Shown: one piece after another, positions 54,579-63,787 of the stretch
Layout of the letters: each line of letters opens with the position of its first letter
Position numbering within the stretch: the first letter of the stretch is position 1
Assembly: GCF_023509035.1 (NCBI RefSeq)
Contig: NZ_CP075583.1
Location: 5,890,001-5,954,000 of the forward strand
Length of the DNA: 64,000 nt
DNA from: Janthinobacterium lividum
GTDB taxonomy: Bacteria > Pseudomonadota > Gammaproteobacteria > Burkholderiales > Burkholderiaceae_D
Direction: 5' to 3'
Program-made: the position numbers and the translations under genes
Notes under the pieces: generated by a model
Seen by the model: only the letters and a program-made list of their open reading frames with translations
Told to the model about the DNA's origin: nothing
Database searches by the model: none

Positions 54579-55973
54579 ATGAGTAGCAGAATCGAACGCG
54601 ACAGTTTCGGCCCGATCGACGTACCCGCCGACCGGCTTTGGGGAGCGCAAACGCAGCGCTCGCTCGAGCACTTCCATATCTCCACGGAAAAGATGCCGCC
54701 CGAACTGATCGCCGCCCTGGCCACCGTCAAGCGCGCGGCCGCCCACGTCAACCTGGACCTGGGTCTGTTGGACGGCAAGAAGGCCATCGCCATCACGCAG
54801 GCAGCAGACGAAGTACTGGCCGGCAAGCACAACGCAGAATTCCCGCTGGCCGTCTGGCAGACGGGCTCTGGCACGCAAAGCAATATGAACATGAATGAAG
54901 TGCTGGCCAACCGCGGTTCCGAGCTGATCGGCGGCTTGCGGGGCGCCGAGCGCCTGCTGCACCCGAATGACGACGTCAACCTGGGCCAGTCCTCGAACGA
55001 CATTTTTCCGACCGCCATACACGTGGCGGCCGCGCTGGCCGTCGCCAACACGGTCTTGCCGCCGCTGCGCCAGTTGCGCGCCACCCTGGACGCCAAGGCC
55101 ACGGAATTTGCCGACATCGTCAAGATCGGCCGCACCCATTTGCAGGACGCGACACCGCTGACCCTGGGCCAGGAGTTTTCCGGCTACGTGGCGCAGCTGG
55201 ACTTCGCCGAGCACATCATCACGGCATCCTTGCCGCCGCTGCTGCAGCTGGCCGCCGGCGGCACGGCCGTCGGTACGGGTTTGAATGCCCACCTGGAATT
55301 TGCGGACCGCATCGCCGCGGAACTGGCGCGCCTGACGGGCCAGCCGTTTGAGACAGCCAGCAACAAGTTTGCCGCCCTGGCCGCCCACGATGCGCTGGTG
55401 GCCGCCCATGGCGCGCTGAAAACCCTGGCCACGGCGCTGATGAAAATCGCCAACGACGTGCGCTGGATGGCGTCCGGCCCCCGTTCCGGCCTCGGTGAAA
55501 TCACCATTCCTGAAAACGAGCCGGGCAGCTCCATCATGCCGGGCAAGGTCAATCCTACCCAGTGCGAAGCGCTGACCATGCTGTGCTGCCAGGTGTTTGG
55601 CAACGATGTCGCCATCACGGTGGGCGGCGCCTCGGGCAATTTTGAATTGAACGTATTCAAGCCCTTGATTGCGCATAACTTCCTGCAAAGTGCGCGCCTG
55701 CTGGGCGACGGCATGCGCAGCTTCGACGAGCATTGCGCGCACGGCATCGCGCCGAACCGTGTACGCATCGCCGAACTGATGGAACGCTCATTGATGCTGG
55801 TCACGGCGCTGGCGCCGCACATCGGCTACGACAAGGCGGCGCAAATCGCCAAGCAGGCCCAGCACGAAGGCACGACCCTGAAGGAAGCGGCGCTGGCCCT
55901 GGGCTTTGTGACGGAAGAGCAATTCAGTGCGTGGATCGTGCCCCTGGAGATGACGCGCCCCAACAAAAGTTAA
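54579..55973 (+). CDS. fumC: Class II fumarate hydratase
   Basis: This 464-aa protein has the fumarase/aspartase fold: [23 protein letters not shown] at the start, [19 protein letters not shown], the HPNDDVN substrate loop, TGLNAH, and the signature [15 protein letters not shown] with the catalytic Ser. It hydrates fumarate to L-malate in the TCA cycle and, unlike class I enzymes, needs no Fe-S cluster. It is divergent from the FimV-like gene. Confidence 0.96.
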   Translation: MSSRIERDSFGPIDVPADRLWGAQTQRSLEHFHISTEKMPPELIAALATVKRAAAHVNLDLGLLDGKKAIAITQAADEVLAGKHNAEFPLAVWQTGSGTQSNMNMNEVLANRGSELIGGLRGAERLLHPNDDVNLGQSSNDIFPTAIHVAAALAVANTVLPPLRQLRATLDAKATEFADIVKIGRTHLQDATPLTLGQEFSGYVAQLDFAEHIITASLPPLLQLAAGGTAVGTGLNAHLEFADRIAAELARLTGQPFETASNKFAALAAHDALVAAHGALKTLATALMKIANDVRWMASGPRSGLGEITIPENEPGSSIMPGKVNPTQCEALTMLCCQVFGNDVAITVGGASGNFELNVFKPLIAHNFLQSARLLGDGMRSFDEHCAHGIAPNRVRIAELMERSLMLVTALAPHIGYDKAAQIAKQAQHEGTTLKEAALALGFVTEEQFSAWIVPLEMTRPNKS

Positions 55974-56019
55974 GGCTCAGCCTGCATTCTCCCTCGCTTC
56001 ATGTAAACTATGACCTTAG

Positions 56020-56035
56020 TTGATGACGTCATCAA
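56020..56035. promoter_or_regulatory. 16-bp perfect palindrome TTGATGACGTCATCAA
   Basis: A perfect palindrome with a TGACGTCA core lies 47 nt after the fumC stop and 34 nt before the S4-protein start. Its position fits an operator of a dimeric regulator over the promoter of the small S4 gene. Without a U-tract it is an unlikely terminator. Confidence 0.5.
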
Positions 56036-56069
56036 GTGTTGAAAACACATCATTGCAATAAGGGATACA

Positions 56070-56291
56070 ATGCAAAAAGTAAGCTTTGATTTAACATCCG
56101 AGTTCGTCGAGCTGAACCAGCTGTTGAAGCTGGTCGGCCTGTGCGACAGCGGTGGCGCAGGCAAGGTCATGGTCGATAGCGGCGTGGTGAAGGTCGATGG
56201 CAAGAAGGAATTGCGCAAGACCGCCAAGATCCGCGCCGGCCAGGTCGTCAGCGTGGGCGATATCCGTATCACGGTCGTCGCCCCGGTCTGA
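56070..56291 (+). CDS. S4-domain RNA-binding protein (YbcJ-like)
   Basis: This 73-aa protein consists of one S4 domain: ELNQLLKLVGLCDSGGAGKVMVDSGVVKVDG followed by KKELRKTAKIRAGQVVSVG. The G-x-A-K and R-K-T-x-K residues form the RNA-binding face. It resembles E. coli YbcJ, thought to act in ribosome or RNA metabolism. Confidence 0.9.
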   Translation: MQKVSFDLTSEFVELNQLLKLVGLCDSGGAGKVMVDSGVVKVDGKKELRKTAKIRAGQVVSVGDIRITVVAPV

Positions 56292-56417
56292 CCCCGGCAT
56301 GGGGGTGCGAAAGCAGCCCCATGCGTCCAGCCAGCACTCTGCCAGTCCGGCGGCCTGGATCAGGCTGCAAACATGTCGTTATTGTCAGATAAATATCGAT
56401 TGCAGAAGGGAAGCGCC

Positions 56418-56702
56418 ATGGACCAGCCCGAACAAGGTACGCGTAGCCAGGAACGCCTGATCGGCGACTTGCGCCAGGTCATAGAAAACGCGGAAGAATT
56501 GCTGCGTAACACAGACAAATGCACCAGCAGCCTGTACCAGAGCGCGCGCGCCAGACTGGAACTGGCCCTCGTCGCGGCCACTGCCGAACTGGCGCGCTTT
56601 GAAGAAGAGCAAGTCACGCGCATGATGGACGCCACCCTGGCCGCGAATGCCCTGTACCGCGATCAGACGGGCGAAGCGCGCCTGCTGCGGGCCTTCGAAT
56701 AA
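56418..56702 (+). CDS. DUF883/ElaB-like protein lacking the membrane anchor
   Basis: This 94-aa protein starts at ATG 56418 after AAGGGAAG. The sequence SQERLIGDLRQVIENAEELLRNT matches the start of DUF883 (ElaB/YqjD), and the rest is a continuous amphipathic helix. The usual C-terminal transmembrane segment of this ribosome-associated family is absent, so this form is probably soluble. It ends 4 nt from the convergent MNIO fusion gene. Confidence 0.7.
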   Translation: MDQPEQGTRSQERLIGDLRQVIENAEELLRNTDKCTSSLYQSARARLELALVAATAELARFEEEQVTRMMDATLAANALYRDQTGEARLLRAFE

Positions 56703-56706
56703 AGCA

Positions 56707-58338
56707 TCACGCCGCCAGCACCGCATGCGCCAGCCACTGGCGCAAGTATGCGGCCAGGTCAAATGCCGGATCCAGCTCGAATGCCGCATCGAGCGCCGCG
56801 CCAAACGTCTGGCCCTGCTGCAAGACCAGCAAGGCCGCATGCGCCGCCGCATCCACGACCAGCACCTGTGCCTTCCAGCGCGGCCGGCATACCAGCGCAT
56901 AGCTAGCCACCTGCATATCCCGCGGAAACCTCCCCTGCCCTTTACTCTGCCCATCTCCCTCCTGATGCGCCTGCCACAGGGCTGCCACTTGCCAGTTCGA
57001 TGCCAGCAAGGCGCAAGCGGGATGCAAGGCAAAATGGCGCGCTTCCAGTTGATCGGGAGGCAAGGCTGCCAGCGACTCGGGCGCCAGGCCCTGCGCATCG
57101 GGCGCGTAATGGGCCAGGTGCACGGCCCATTCCAGGCGCGCCATGTCTGGCAGGTAGGGCAACTCGTCCACGGGCGGGAACGCAGCGAGAAAATCGGCGA
57201 AACTGGCGCCAAACTGGTTCAAATCGGCGCTATCTGACGGATACTGGCGACCGTACGCGCGCGCCAGGCCGCCAAAGAAATCCTCGCCCACGAGCACCAG
57301 CACGACGGGATAAGCCTGGCCCAGAGTGCGGCGCCAGGTGGCGCTCAAGTTGCCGCGGTACAGTGAAAAACGCTGCGAGACAGCCTCTCCCGCAAACGAT
57401 GGCAGGACTGCAACAGTATCAAACAAGGCCGTGGCAAACGCTTGCTGACCGGCCGCCAGCGTATCGGCAGGAACGGCCGGCGCCGGCGCCAGCAGCGCTC
57501 CTTGCCATGGCGCCTGCGGCGCATGGCGCGCCAGCATGGCTTGCGCCTTGTCCGCTTCGCCCAGCAGGATATCCAGTGGCGGTATATCCGTATCCCATTC
57601 GACCAGGGTGGGAATGGCGCCGAAGCGCAGCAAGGCGGCCGCATACAAGTCCCAAACAGGATCAGCCACGGCGGCGCCATGGTGGTCGATCACGGCGTGC
57701 GGCGTCAGCAAATGGCCGCCCAGGTGCAGCTCGCCCACGCTGCCCGGCGCGATGGACTGCATGGCCGTCAAGGCGTTTTCGCCGTGGTTGCACTGGTTCA
57801 CATACAGGTTATTGATATCGAGCAGCAGCCCGCAACCGCTACGGCGCGCCAGATTCGCCAGGAATTGCGCCTCGCTCATGGCGTCGTCGGCAAAGCGCAG
57901 GTAAGTGGAGACATTCTCCAGCAAGATCGGCCTTTTCAGCACCTCCTGCACTCTCCCCACTCTTGCGCACAGCAATTCCAGGGCGGCGCCATTCAAGGCC
58001 AGCGGCAACAGATCATTGAGTTGCCGCTGCGCCACGGCGCCCCAGCACAGGTGTTCCGACACGAGGACCGGCTCTGTGCGCTCGACCACGGCGCGCACGC
58101 GCTGCAAATGGGCCTCGGAAAAGCCGCGCGCAGAACCCAGGCCCAGGCCCACGCCATGCAGACTGAGCGGGTAATCCTGGCGCAGTGCCTGCAGCACATG
58201 ACTGTCCCAGCCCGCAGGCTGCAGATAATTTTCGGTATGCACTTCCAGCCAGCCCACCTTGGGCCGGCGCGCCAGGAAGTCGCGGTAGTGCGCGGCGCGC
58301 AGGCCGACTCCGGCAAGCGCCTGGATGGGCGGCGGCAT
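56707..58338 (-). CDS. MNIO (DUF692) - DUF2063 fusion: RiPP-modifying oxidase with fused partner
   Basis: From ATG 58338 the product is about 543 aa. Residues 1-275 are an MNIO/DUF692 TIM barrel with candidate Fe ligands in [47 protein letters not shown] and [10 protein letters not shown]. After an Ala/Pro linker ([15 protein letters not shown]), residues 290-535 form a DUF2063 partner domain ([49 protein letters not shown]). In known systems (methanobactin MbnB/MbnC, bufferin BufB/BufC) these are separate proteins forming a complex that oxidises precursor cysteines. Here they are one chain. The precursor gene ends 17 nt upstream. Reading is uninterrupted across the joint. Confidence 0.87.
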   Translation of the reverse strand: MPPPIQALAGVGLRAAHYRDFLARRPKVGWLEVHTENYLQPAGWDSHVLQALRQDYPLSLHGVGLGLGSARGFSEAHLQRVRAVVERTEPVLVSEHLCWGAVAQRQLNDLLPLALNGAALELLCARVGRVQEVLKRPILLENVSTYLRFADDAMSEAQFLANLARRSGCGLLLDINNLYVNQCNHGENALTAMQSIAPGSVGELHLGGHLLTPHAVIDHHGAAVADPVWDLYAAALLRFGAIPTLVEWDTDIPPLDILLGEADKAQAMLARHAPQAPWQGALLAPAPAVPADTLAAGQQAFATALFDTVAVLPSFAGEAVSQRFSLYRGNLSATWRRTLGQAYPVVLVLVGEDFFGGLARAYGRQYPSDSADLNQFGASFADFLAAFPPVDELPYLPDMARLEWAVHLAHYAPDAQGLAPESLAALPPDQLEARHFALHPACALLASNWQVAALWQAHQEGDGQSKGQGRFPRDMQVASYALVCRPRWKAQVLVVDAAAHAALLVLQQGQTFGAALDAAFELDPAFDLAAYLRQWLAHAVLAA

Positions 58339-58355
58339 GGGTAGGTCGCGGACGC

Positions 58356-58658
58356 TTACGGCTGCGTAGCCGGTTTTGCAGCCTTGCCGGCCTTGATGGG
58401 CTTGACGGAGCCGCCCGCCTGTTCGCACGTGCCCTTGGCAACATAGGTCCATTCCGTGGGCAGATTGTCTGCCTCGGCCTGGCCCGCGCAGGAATGCGCG
58501 CCATCGGACGAGGCACAATCGTTCTGCCCTGCCTTGGCCACGCCGTAGCATTTTTCCTTGTCGCCGGGAGCGGGGCCATCGTGCGCGGCCCCATTGACTG
58601 TGGTGCCGGCGCAGATGCCCGCGAGGGCGGCGGCGATGAGAGCTTGACGTTTGTTCAT
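58356..58658 (-). CDS. DUF2282 (bufferin-type) RiPP precursor
   Basis: ATG 58658 has GAGGAA 6 nt upstream. This 100-aa protein has a Sec signal ([18 protein letters not shown], cleavage near AA-HD) and a short core with four cysteines: EKCYGV, QNDCAS, HSCAGQ and KGTCEQ. This pattern is the DUF2282 family signature. In bufferins the MNIO enzyme converts core cysteines into heterocycles that bind copper in the periplasm. The C-terminus is Lys/Ala/Pro-rich ([15 protein letters not shown]). It forms an operon with the MNIO fusion gene. No DoxX-like (BufD) gene is present. Confidence 0.88.
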   Translation of the reverse strand: MNKRQALIAAALAGICAGTTVNGAAHDGPAPGDKEKCYGVAKAGQNDCASSDGAHSCAGQAEADNLPTEWTYVAKGTCEQAGGSVKPIKAGKAAKPATQP

Positions 58659-58837
58659 GGGGATTCCTCTTGCATGGGTCAAAGTAATGGCACGCCCCGG
58701 GCTGCACCATGGGCAACGCGAGGTAACGGCCATCATTTTACTGAATCGGCCGCGCCATGGCGAACCATGACCAATTAGTCAACTTGGCACAGGCTGGAAG
58801 GAAGGCAGAAGGAAGGCAGAAAACAGCAGACAAAAAC

Positions 58838-58872
58838 GCCCACTCTCCACCGTCGATGAAGGTGGTGTGGGC
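58838..58872 (-). terminator. Terminator of the YjfB-like gene
   Basis: A stem GCCCAC-tct-CCACC pairing with GGTGG-t-GTGGGC around a 9-nt loop is followed on the minus strand by GTTTTTG. It lies 42 nt after the YjfB-like stop. Confidence 0.75.
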
Positions 58873-58913
58873 ATGGCGGTGGCGAGCGCCGGGCTGGCGC
58901 TGCGGAACTGCGC

Positions 58914-59114
58914 TCAGGCTGTCGTGTTGATGCGGTTACCGAGGTGAGCAGGCAGGCTAGGCGCCGCCTGTATCGGTGGCAGGGCTGCCAGCAAGGCTGT
59001 GGCAGTCGAGCTTTGAATATCCTGGGCTTTTTTCAGGACAGTCAAACCGACGGCTTGCCGCGTGCCTGTCTCCGCCATCGTGGTTGACAGTTGAGCAATG
59101 CTTCCGACGTCCAT
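58914..59114 (-). CDS. YjfB-like putative motility protein
   Basis: ATG 59114 gives a 66-aa protein: MDVGSIAQLSTTMAETGTRQ, then VGLTVLKKAQDIQSSTATALLAALPP. This matches the YjfB motility family (M-D-I-x3-A-T-x-M-x7-VG-x3-LKKA-x-D). A sigma-28-like promoter stands upstream (59143-59171), supporting a flagellar connection. Molecular function is unknown. Confidence 0.78.
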   Translation of the reverse strand: MDVGSIAQLSTTMAETGTRQAVGLTVLKKAQDIQSSTATALLAALPPIQAAPSLPAHLGNRINTTA

Positions 59115-59142
59115 ACGTTTCTCCAATGAGGTTCTACCCTTG

Positions 59143-59171
59143 TTAACGGATGCCGCCGGTAAAACCTTTAG
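59143..59171 (-). promoter_or_regulatory. Sigma-28-like promoter of the YjfB-like gene
   Basis: On the minus strand TAAAGGTT, 12 nt, TCCGTTAA. This is close to TAAAGTTT-N11-GCCGATAA but with one extra spacer nucleotide, so weaker than the fliT promoter. It lies 28 nt before the start codon. Confidence 0.5.
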
Positions 59172-59172
59172 C

Positions 59173-59696
59173 TTATTTTTCCAGTCTTTGCAGCAGCCAG
59201 GCCAGCACGTGCTCGCGCGCATTCAAGTCCAGCCATTGCACGCCCGCGCGCAAATCGGCCGGTGCCGGGCTGTCCGAGGCGACGGCGATCACATGCGGGT
59301 CATGCGGATACAGGGGCGCCTGCCCCACTGCCGGACGGAACACTTCCAGCTTGGCAATGGGATCCGTCTTGAAACCCTCGACCAGGGTCAGGTCTGCCGG
59401 CCCCATGCGAGCCAATTGCTGCGCCAGGCTCGGCTCGGGCGCGCCACGCAGCTCATGTACGATGGCAAAGCGGTACGGCGACGCCACCAGCACTTCCGCC
59501 GCTCCGGCCAGGCGCAGGCGGGCGCTGTCTTTTGCGGTGGCTCCAGCGCCAGGTCATGGTGGCTGTGCTTGACCAGGTTGACGCGCAAGCCGCGCGCCGC
59601 CAGTTCCTTCACCACAAATTCCAGCAGGGTCGTCTTGCCGCTACCGGAACGGCCGATCACACCAAGTACAGGGTGTGCGGGCATCGCATCGTGCAT
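59173..59696 (-). pseudogene. mobB: Molybdopterin-guanine dinucleotide biosynthesis adaptor MobB, frameshifted
   Basis: ATG 59696 has GGAG 5 nt upstream. The N-terminal frame has the P-loop [18 protein letters not shown] and [15 protein letters not shown], diagnostic of MobB. After PPQK the frame is lost at a run of four T (59530-59533). Five would continue as [19 protein letters not shown], and the rest ([29 protein letters not shown]) ends at 59173. The whole would be about 175 aa, normal for MobB. It is a GTP-binding protein that helps MobA attach GMP to molybdopterin. Confidence 0.88.
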
Positions 59697-59802
59697 GGTC
59701 ACTCCTTGATTGAGAAGGAATGATTATACGCAGCCCCACCGGCCCAGCGCCTGGCGCCGGCGACGCGCATTGCCCAGCTCATTGCCAAACTCCTTGCGCA
59801 GA

Positions 59803-61290
59803 TCAAGCGCCTGCGGATTTCCCGCCATTCGGGTCGCCAAAGGGCGCAGGCTTGCCGCCCTTCCGCCGGCGCCTGCCCGCCGGCTTCGGCGCTGTCGTGC
59901 CCGCCGTTTTGCCCGCTGTCTTGCTCGCTGCCTTACCATTTACCGCTTGCGCATTCCTGGCCGTGCGCGCCGATTGCCGATGGGCGGCGATCGCGCCCGC
60001 CTCCGCATCGGACTGGAAGGGTGCGGCGGCAGCGGCGACCAGCTCGCCATCTGGCTGGCAAGTGGACGCCAGCGGGGCGAAATCCTGTGCCCGCACCTCC
60101 GCTTCCCATGCGGCGCGCTGCGCCAGCACAGCGGCGGGCACGGCCGGCGCCGCGCGCGGCTGCGCCAGAGTCAGCACGGCGCCCAGGCCGCTGGCGGCCC
60201 CCACGCGCGCGCCCATCTGGGGCAAGGCGCCATCGGCGGTGCGGCAAAAGCGCTGCAGGATGGTTTTAATAATCGATGTGTGGTCGACCACCTCGTGGCT
60301 GACGCTGCCCGTCGCGATCAGCGGCGACACCAGCAGCATGGGCACGCGCACGCCATACTGGCGAAACGCGGGATCATCGTCCACGGCAGTCGGGGGCGGC
60401 ACATGGTCGAAAAAGCCGCCGTGTTCGTCATAGCTGAGGATGAGCAAGGTGCGCGCCCAGGCGGGACCACGCGACAAGGCCTGGTAGACCTGCGCCACCA
60501 GCGCCTGGCCGGCGCGGATATCGGCCGGCGGATGGTCGTCATTCTCAAAAAAATGCGGATCGATCCAGCTGACCGAGGGCAAGGTGCCCGCCAGCGCATC
60601 GCCGATGAAGCCATAACGGCGCGCGCTGGAACCGAACGGTTCGTACAGCTCGGACGAGCGGTAATGGTCGTCCGTCAGGGCCAGGCTCCAGGGCTTCCAG
60701 GCGGAATAAAATTTCCAGCTGACCTGGGCCCGCTCGAGGTGCCGCACGAAGGACTTGTTCGCATACAAGGGCACGCGCTTGCTGTCTCGGCTGCCGGCCG
60801 CCTTGCCGCTGACCGCATACAGGCGGTTGGGCCAGGTGGCGCCCGGCACGGAACTGTAGCAGCGGTCGCAGACGCAGAACTGCTGCGCCAGGAAATCGTA
60901 CATGGGCAAGTCAGCCGCATTGTAGTAACCCATCACCAGGTCGATGTCGGGGTCGCCCGGATGCGTTTGCGCATAGTCGTCGACGAAGCCGCCATTGTTG
61001 TTTTGCAATTGCTGCGCCACCGACAGGCCCGTGTGTGACGGGTCTTGCTGCGGGCCGAAGGCCGTGCGCCGCAAATGGTGCACGGGGTAGGCCACGCCCG
61101 CATGCAGGTTGGCATGGCTGGCCTGCAAGCCATCGATGTCGGCGCGCCCGCCTTCCAGGCTCAGGTAGCCGAGCATGTGGTCAAAGGAACGGTTTTCCAT
61201 CATCAGCACGACGATATGCTCGATGCGCGCCAGGTTTCCCAAGCCATGCGCATCAAGCACACCCTCGCCAGCAGTTGCGGAAGCAATCAT
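59803..61290 (-). CDS. Phospholipase C/phosphoesterase family protein
   Basis: The start is ATG 61290 with GGGAGG upstream; about 495 aa. It has the phosphoesterase (PF04185) signatures: IEHIVVLMMENRSFDHMLGYL near the N-terminus, VPGATWPNRLYAVSG, WIDPHFFENDDHPPADI and ILSYDEHGGFFDHVPPP, ending in VPMLLVSP. No signal peptide is evident, so it is unlike secreted non-haemolytic PLCs of similar domain structure. The C-terminal 60 residues are Ala/Lys-rich. An extra G near 59823-59827 may shorten the protein. Without it the frame would read PNAGNPQALDLRKEFGNELG and stop at 59724. Confidence 0.84.
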   Translation of the reverse strand: MIASATAGEGVLDAHGLGNLARIEHIVVLMMENRSFDHMLGYLSLEGGRADIDGLQASHANLHAGVAYPVHHLRRTAFGPQQDPSHTGLSVAQQLQNNNGGFVDDYAQTHPGDPDIDLVMGYYNAADLPMYDFLAQQFCVCDRCYSSVPGATWPNRLYAVSGKAAGSRDSKRVPLYANKSFVRHLERAQVSWKFYSAWKPWSLALTDDHYRSSELYEPFGSSARRYGFIGDALAGTLPSVSWIDPHFFENDDHPPADIRAGQALVAQVYQALSRGPAWARTLLILSYDEHGGFFDHVPPPTAVDDDPAFRQYGVRVPMLLVSPLIATGSVSHEVVDHTSIIKTILQRFCRTADGALPQMGARVGAASGLGAVLTLAQPRAAPAVPAAVLAQRAAWEAEVRAQDFAPLASTCQPDGELVAAAAAPFQSDAEAGAIAAHRQSARTARNAQAVNGKAASKTAGKTAGTTAPKPAGRRRRKGGKPAPFGDPNGGKSAGA

Positions 61291-61390
61291 CGGACCTCCC
61301 CGGCCGCGCACACGGTCGCAGCGACCCTGGTTCGACCAGGCCAGGCCAGTATGATTCAGCTACTGTAGCCCGGCCTTGATGCGCAACAAC

Positions 61391-62100
61391 TCAATACGGT
61401 ACGCGGTAGCGGTAGCCCTTGAAACTGAAGATGGCTGCCTTCGGCTGCAACTTTTCCAGCACCAGACCGGGCGCCAATTCCTCGCCTTCGTGGCGCAAGA
61501 CCTTGTCGATCAGCAGCAGGCGGTCGGCCGGATTCTTCGAATAGATATAGCCGCCGATGGCGATAGCGGGAATTTGCCGCTGTATCGGCTCGGGCAAGTC
61601 GCGCATGCCCGGCACGGCCTCTTCGGCTGCCAGCGCGGGCGCGGCCGGCGCCGGCACGGGGACGGGCGGCGTGGCCTGGCCAGGCGACTCCTGCTTCGGT
61701 TCCGGCACGGGCCTGGCATGGTGCACGGGCGCGGCGGTGGCCGCCGGCGGCACGGGCGTGACTTGCGTGACGGGGGGGCCACAGGCGCGGGGGCGGCTGG
61801 CGGGACTACTACCGGCAGCGGCGCGGGCACAGCCTGGGCCAGCACAACAGGGACAGCAGCGGCCACAGGTGCAGGTGCAGGTGCAGGTGCAGCCGCACCC
61901 GCTTGCCAAGGCTGCCACAGCAGCAGTGCGGCAGCCACGGCCACAGCCACGCCGCCCAGCGCCAGCCAGACGGGCGCGCGCCGCGCCACGCCGGACGCGG
62001 CGGCATCGTGCAGCTGCACTTGCGGTGCGTGGATTGATGGCAACTCGCCCAGTTGGCGCTCGGCTTGCGATTTTTTCAGTGCTTCAAGTATGTAGGACAT
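61391..62100 (-). pseudogene. GspB-like general secretion protein, frameshifted
   Basis: The N-terminal frame (start 62100) has MSYILEALKKSQAERQLGE, the GspB/ExeB start, then a membrane helix (WLALGGVAVAVAAALLLW) and an Ala/Pro-rich periplasmic linker. At seven G (61772-61778) the frame is lost. Eight would continue as VAPPVTQVTPVPP. The C-terminal part (MRDLPEPIQRQIPAIAIGGYIYSK, VLEKLQPKAAIFSFKGYRYRVPY) is the GspB domain and ends at 61391; about 235 aa in total. It pairs with the GspA-like ATPase encoded upstream. Confidence 0.85.
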
Positions 62101-62101
62101 C

Positions 62102-63736
62102 TTATTTCCCCGCCACCATCGCCGTCGCAGCAGGCGCTGCCACGGCAGGAGCTGCGCTGCTCAGGCGCGGCTCCGAGTTGTCACCCAGTTGCATCAGGCG
62201 TATATACGTTTTCGGGCCCGCCAGGCCATCGGCCCGGAGGTTCTGGCGCTGCTGGAAAGCGCGCAGCAGGCCTTGCATCTCAGCATCGAGCGGCAGATTG
62301 GCGGCCGGCGCCGGCAAGCCCTGCTGCTGCGCCAGGCGCTGCGCCAGCCAGTCCACGTCGGCGCCACGGGCACCCAGCGGCACTTCGTCGCGCCAGCTGC
62401 GCCGGGCGCGCCAGAAAGTCGTGAAACTGCCATCGCTGCGCCGTGCCAGCTGGGCCAGCGGCAAGCTTTGTTGCTTACCGCCCAGCATCAGCGTGGCAGT
62501 CTCGCCCTGCAAGCGCGTCAGCAGCGCCAGCTGTTCCACCCCTTCCCCATCGCGCAAGGCCAGCATGGCGGGACGGTCCAGCACGCGCAGCTCGGCAATG
62601 CCGCCCCGGCTGTGCAGGCAGCGCAGGCCTGCGCGGGCACCCGCCTGGCAAGCGTCGCCAGCCGGCAACTGCTCGCCCCACAGGGCGGCCAGCTGGCGCA
62701 GCACGGCATTGCGGTCCGGCACGCTCACCGGCGCGGGGGCGGATGCGGCGGCAGCCACCACGGCGGACGCGGCCGGCTGCGAGGCGGCCAAGGCAGATAC
62801 AGCGGGCGCAGAGGATGGGCGCGGCATGAAATGCCAGGCCAGCGCGGCCGTGACCACGGCGCCAGCCAGCACGCCGGCCGCCACGTGCGGCCAGCGCAGG
62901 CCCCGTCCGGCAGTCGGTTTCCCCTCTTCCGCAAACACTTCCTCGGCGGCACGGCGCAGTATCTGGCGCGTCACCTGCGGCTGGTTTTCCACGTAGGCGC
63001 CCAGCAGCGCGCGGTCGCACAGCAGGTTGATGCGGCGCGGCACGCCGTGGCTCATGGCATGGATCTGCGCCATCAAACGGGGGGCGAACGGCGTCTGCGC
63101 CGTGCTGCCCGCCACGGCCAGGCGGTGGCGGATATAGCTGGCCGTCTCGTCCGCCGACAGCGAACCCAGGTGATAACGGGCGATCACGCGCTGCGCCAGC
63201 TGCTCGAGTTCCGGCCGGGCCAGCATGGCGCGCAATTCCGGCTGGCCGATGAGTATGATCTGCAGCAACTTGCGCTCGCTCGTCTCCAGATTCGTCAACA
63301 GGCGCAACTGCTCCAGCACGGCGGCGGAGAGGTTTTGCGCTTCGTCGATGATCAGCACATTGTTCTTGCCCTGCGCATGGCTGACCAGCAGGTGCGCATT
63401 GATGGCGTCGACATAGCCTTTCACGCTGGCCACACCGGGCGCCAGGGCGATGCGAAATTCCTCGCAGATCGACAGCAGCAATTCCTCGACGGACAGTTTC
63501 GGATTGAAGATATACGCCAGCTGGCAGTTTTCCGGAATCTGCTCCATGAAGCAGCGGCACACGGTGGTCTTGCCGGCGCCGATCTCCCCCGTCAACAGCA
63601 CGAAGCCGCCGCCGCTGCCTACGCCATACAGCAGGTGCGCCAGCGCTTCGCGGTGGCGTTCGCTCATGAACAGGTAGCGCGGATCGGGGGCGATCGAGAA
63701 CGGCGATTGCTTGAGCTGGAAATAATGCGTGTACAT
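62102..63736 (-). CDS. GspA/ExeA-like AAA ATPase with peptidoglycan-binding C-terminus
   Basis: This 544-aa protein starts MYTHYFQLKQSPFSIAPDPRYLF, characteristic of ExeA. Walker A is GEIGAGKTTV, Walker B VLIIDEAQNL, and the arginine region is GVPRRINLLCDRALL. One membrane helix follows (VAAGVLAGAVVTAALAWHF), then a periplasmic domain ending in a peptidoglycan-binding motif (LPLDAEMQGLLRAFQQRQNL, DGLAGPKTYIRL). ExeA with ExeB remodels peptidoglycan to let the type II secretin assemble. No gspC-N genes are in the window. Confidence 0.92.
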   Translation of the reverse strand: MYTHYFQLKQSPFSIAPDPRYLFMSERHREALAHLLYGVGSGGGFVLLTGEIGAGKTTVCRCFMEQIPENCQLAYIFNPKLSVEELLLSICEEFRIALAPGVASVKGYVDAINAHLLVSHAQGKNNVLIIDEAQNLSAAVLEQLRLLTNLETSERKLLQIILIGQPELRAMLARPELEQLAQRVIARYHLGSLSADETASYIRHRLAVAGSTAQTPFAPRLMAQIHAMSHGVPRRINLLCDRALLGAYVENQPQVTRQILRRAAEEVFAEEGKPTAGRGLRWPHVAAGVLAGAVVTAALAWHFMPRPSSAPAVSALAASQPAASAVVAAAASAPAPVSVPDRNAVLRQLAALWGEQLPAGDACQAGARAGLRCLHSRGGIAELRVLDRPAMLALRDGEGVEQLALLTRLQGETATLMLGGKQQSLPLAQLARRSDGSFTTFWRARRSWRDEVPLGARGADVDWLAQRLAQQQGLPAPAANLPLDAEMQGLLRAFQQRQNLRADGLAGPKTYIRLMQLGDNSEPRLSSAAPAVAAPAATAMVAGK

Positions 63737-63787
63737 GGAGACCCTGCGGATGAAACGATCAAAATGCGCGGCGGCAAGCCGAACCCC

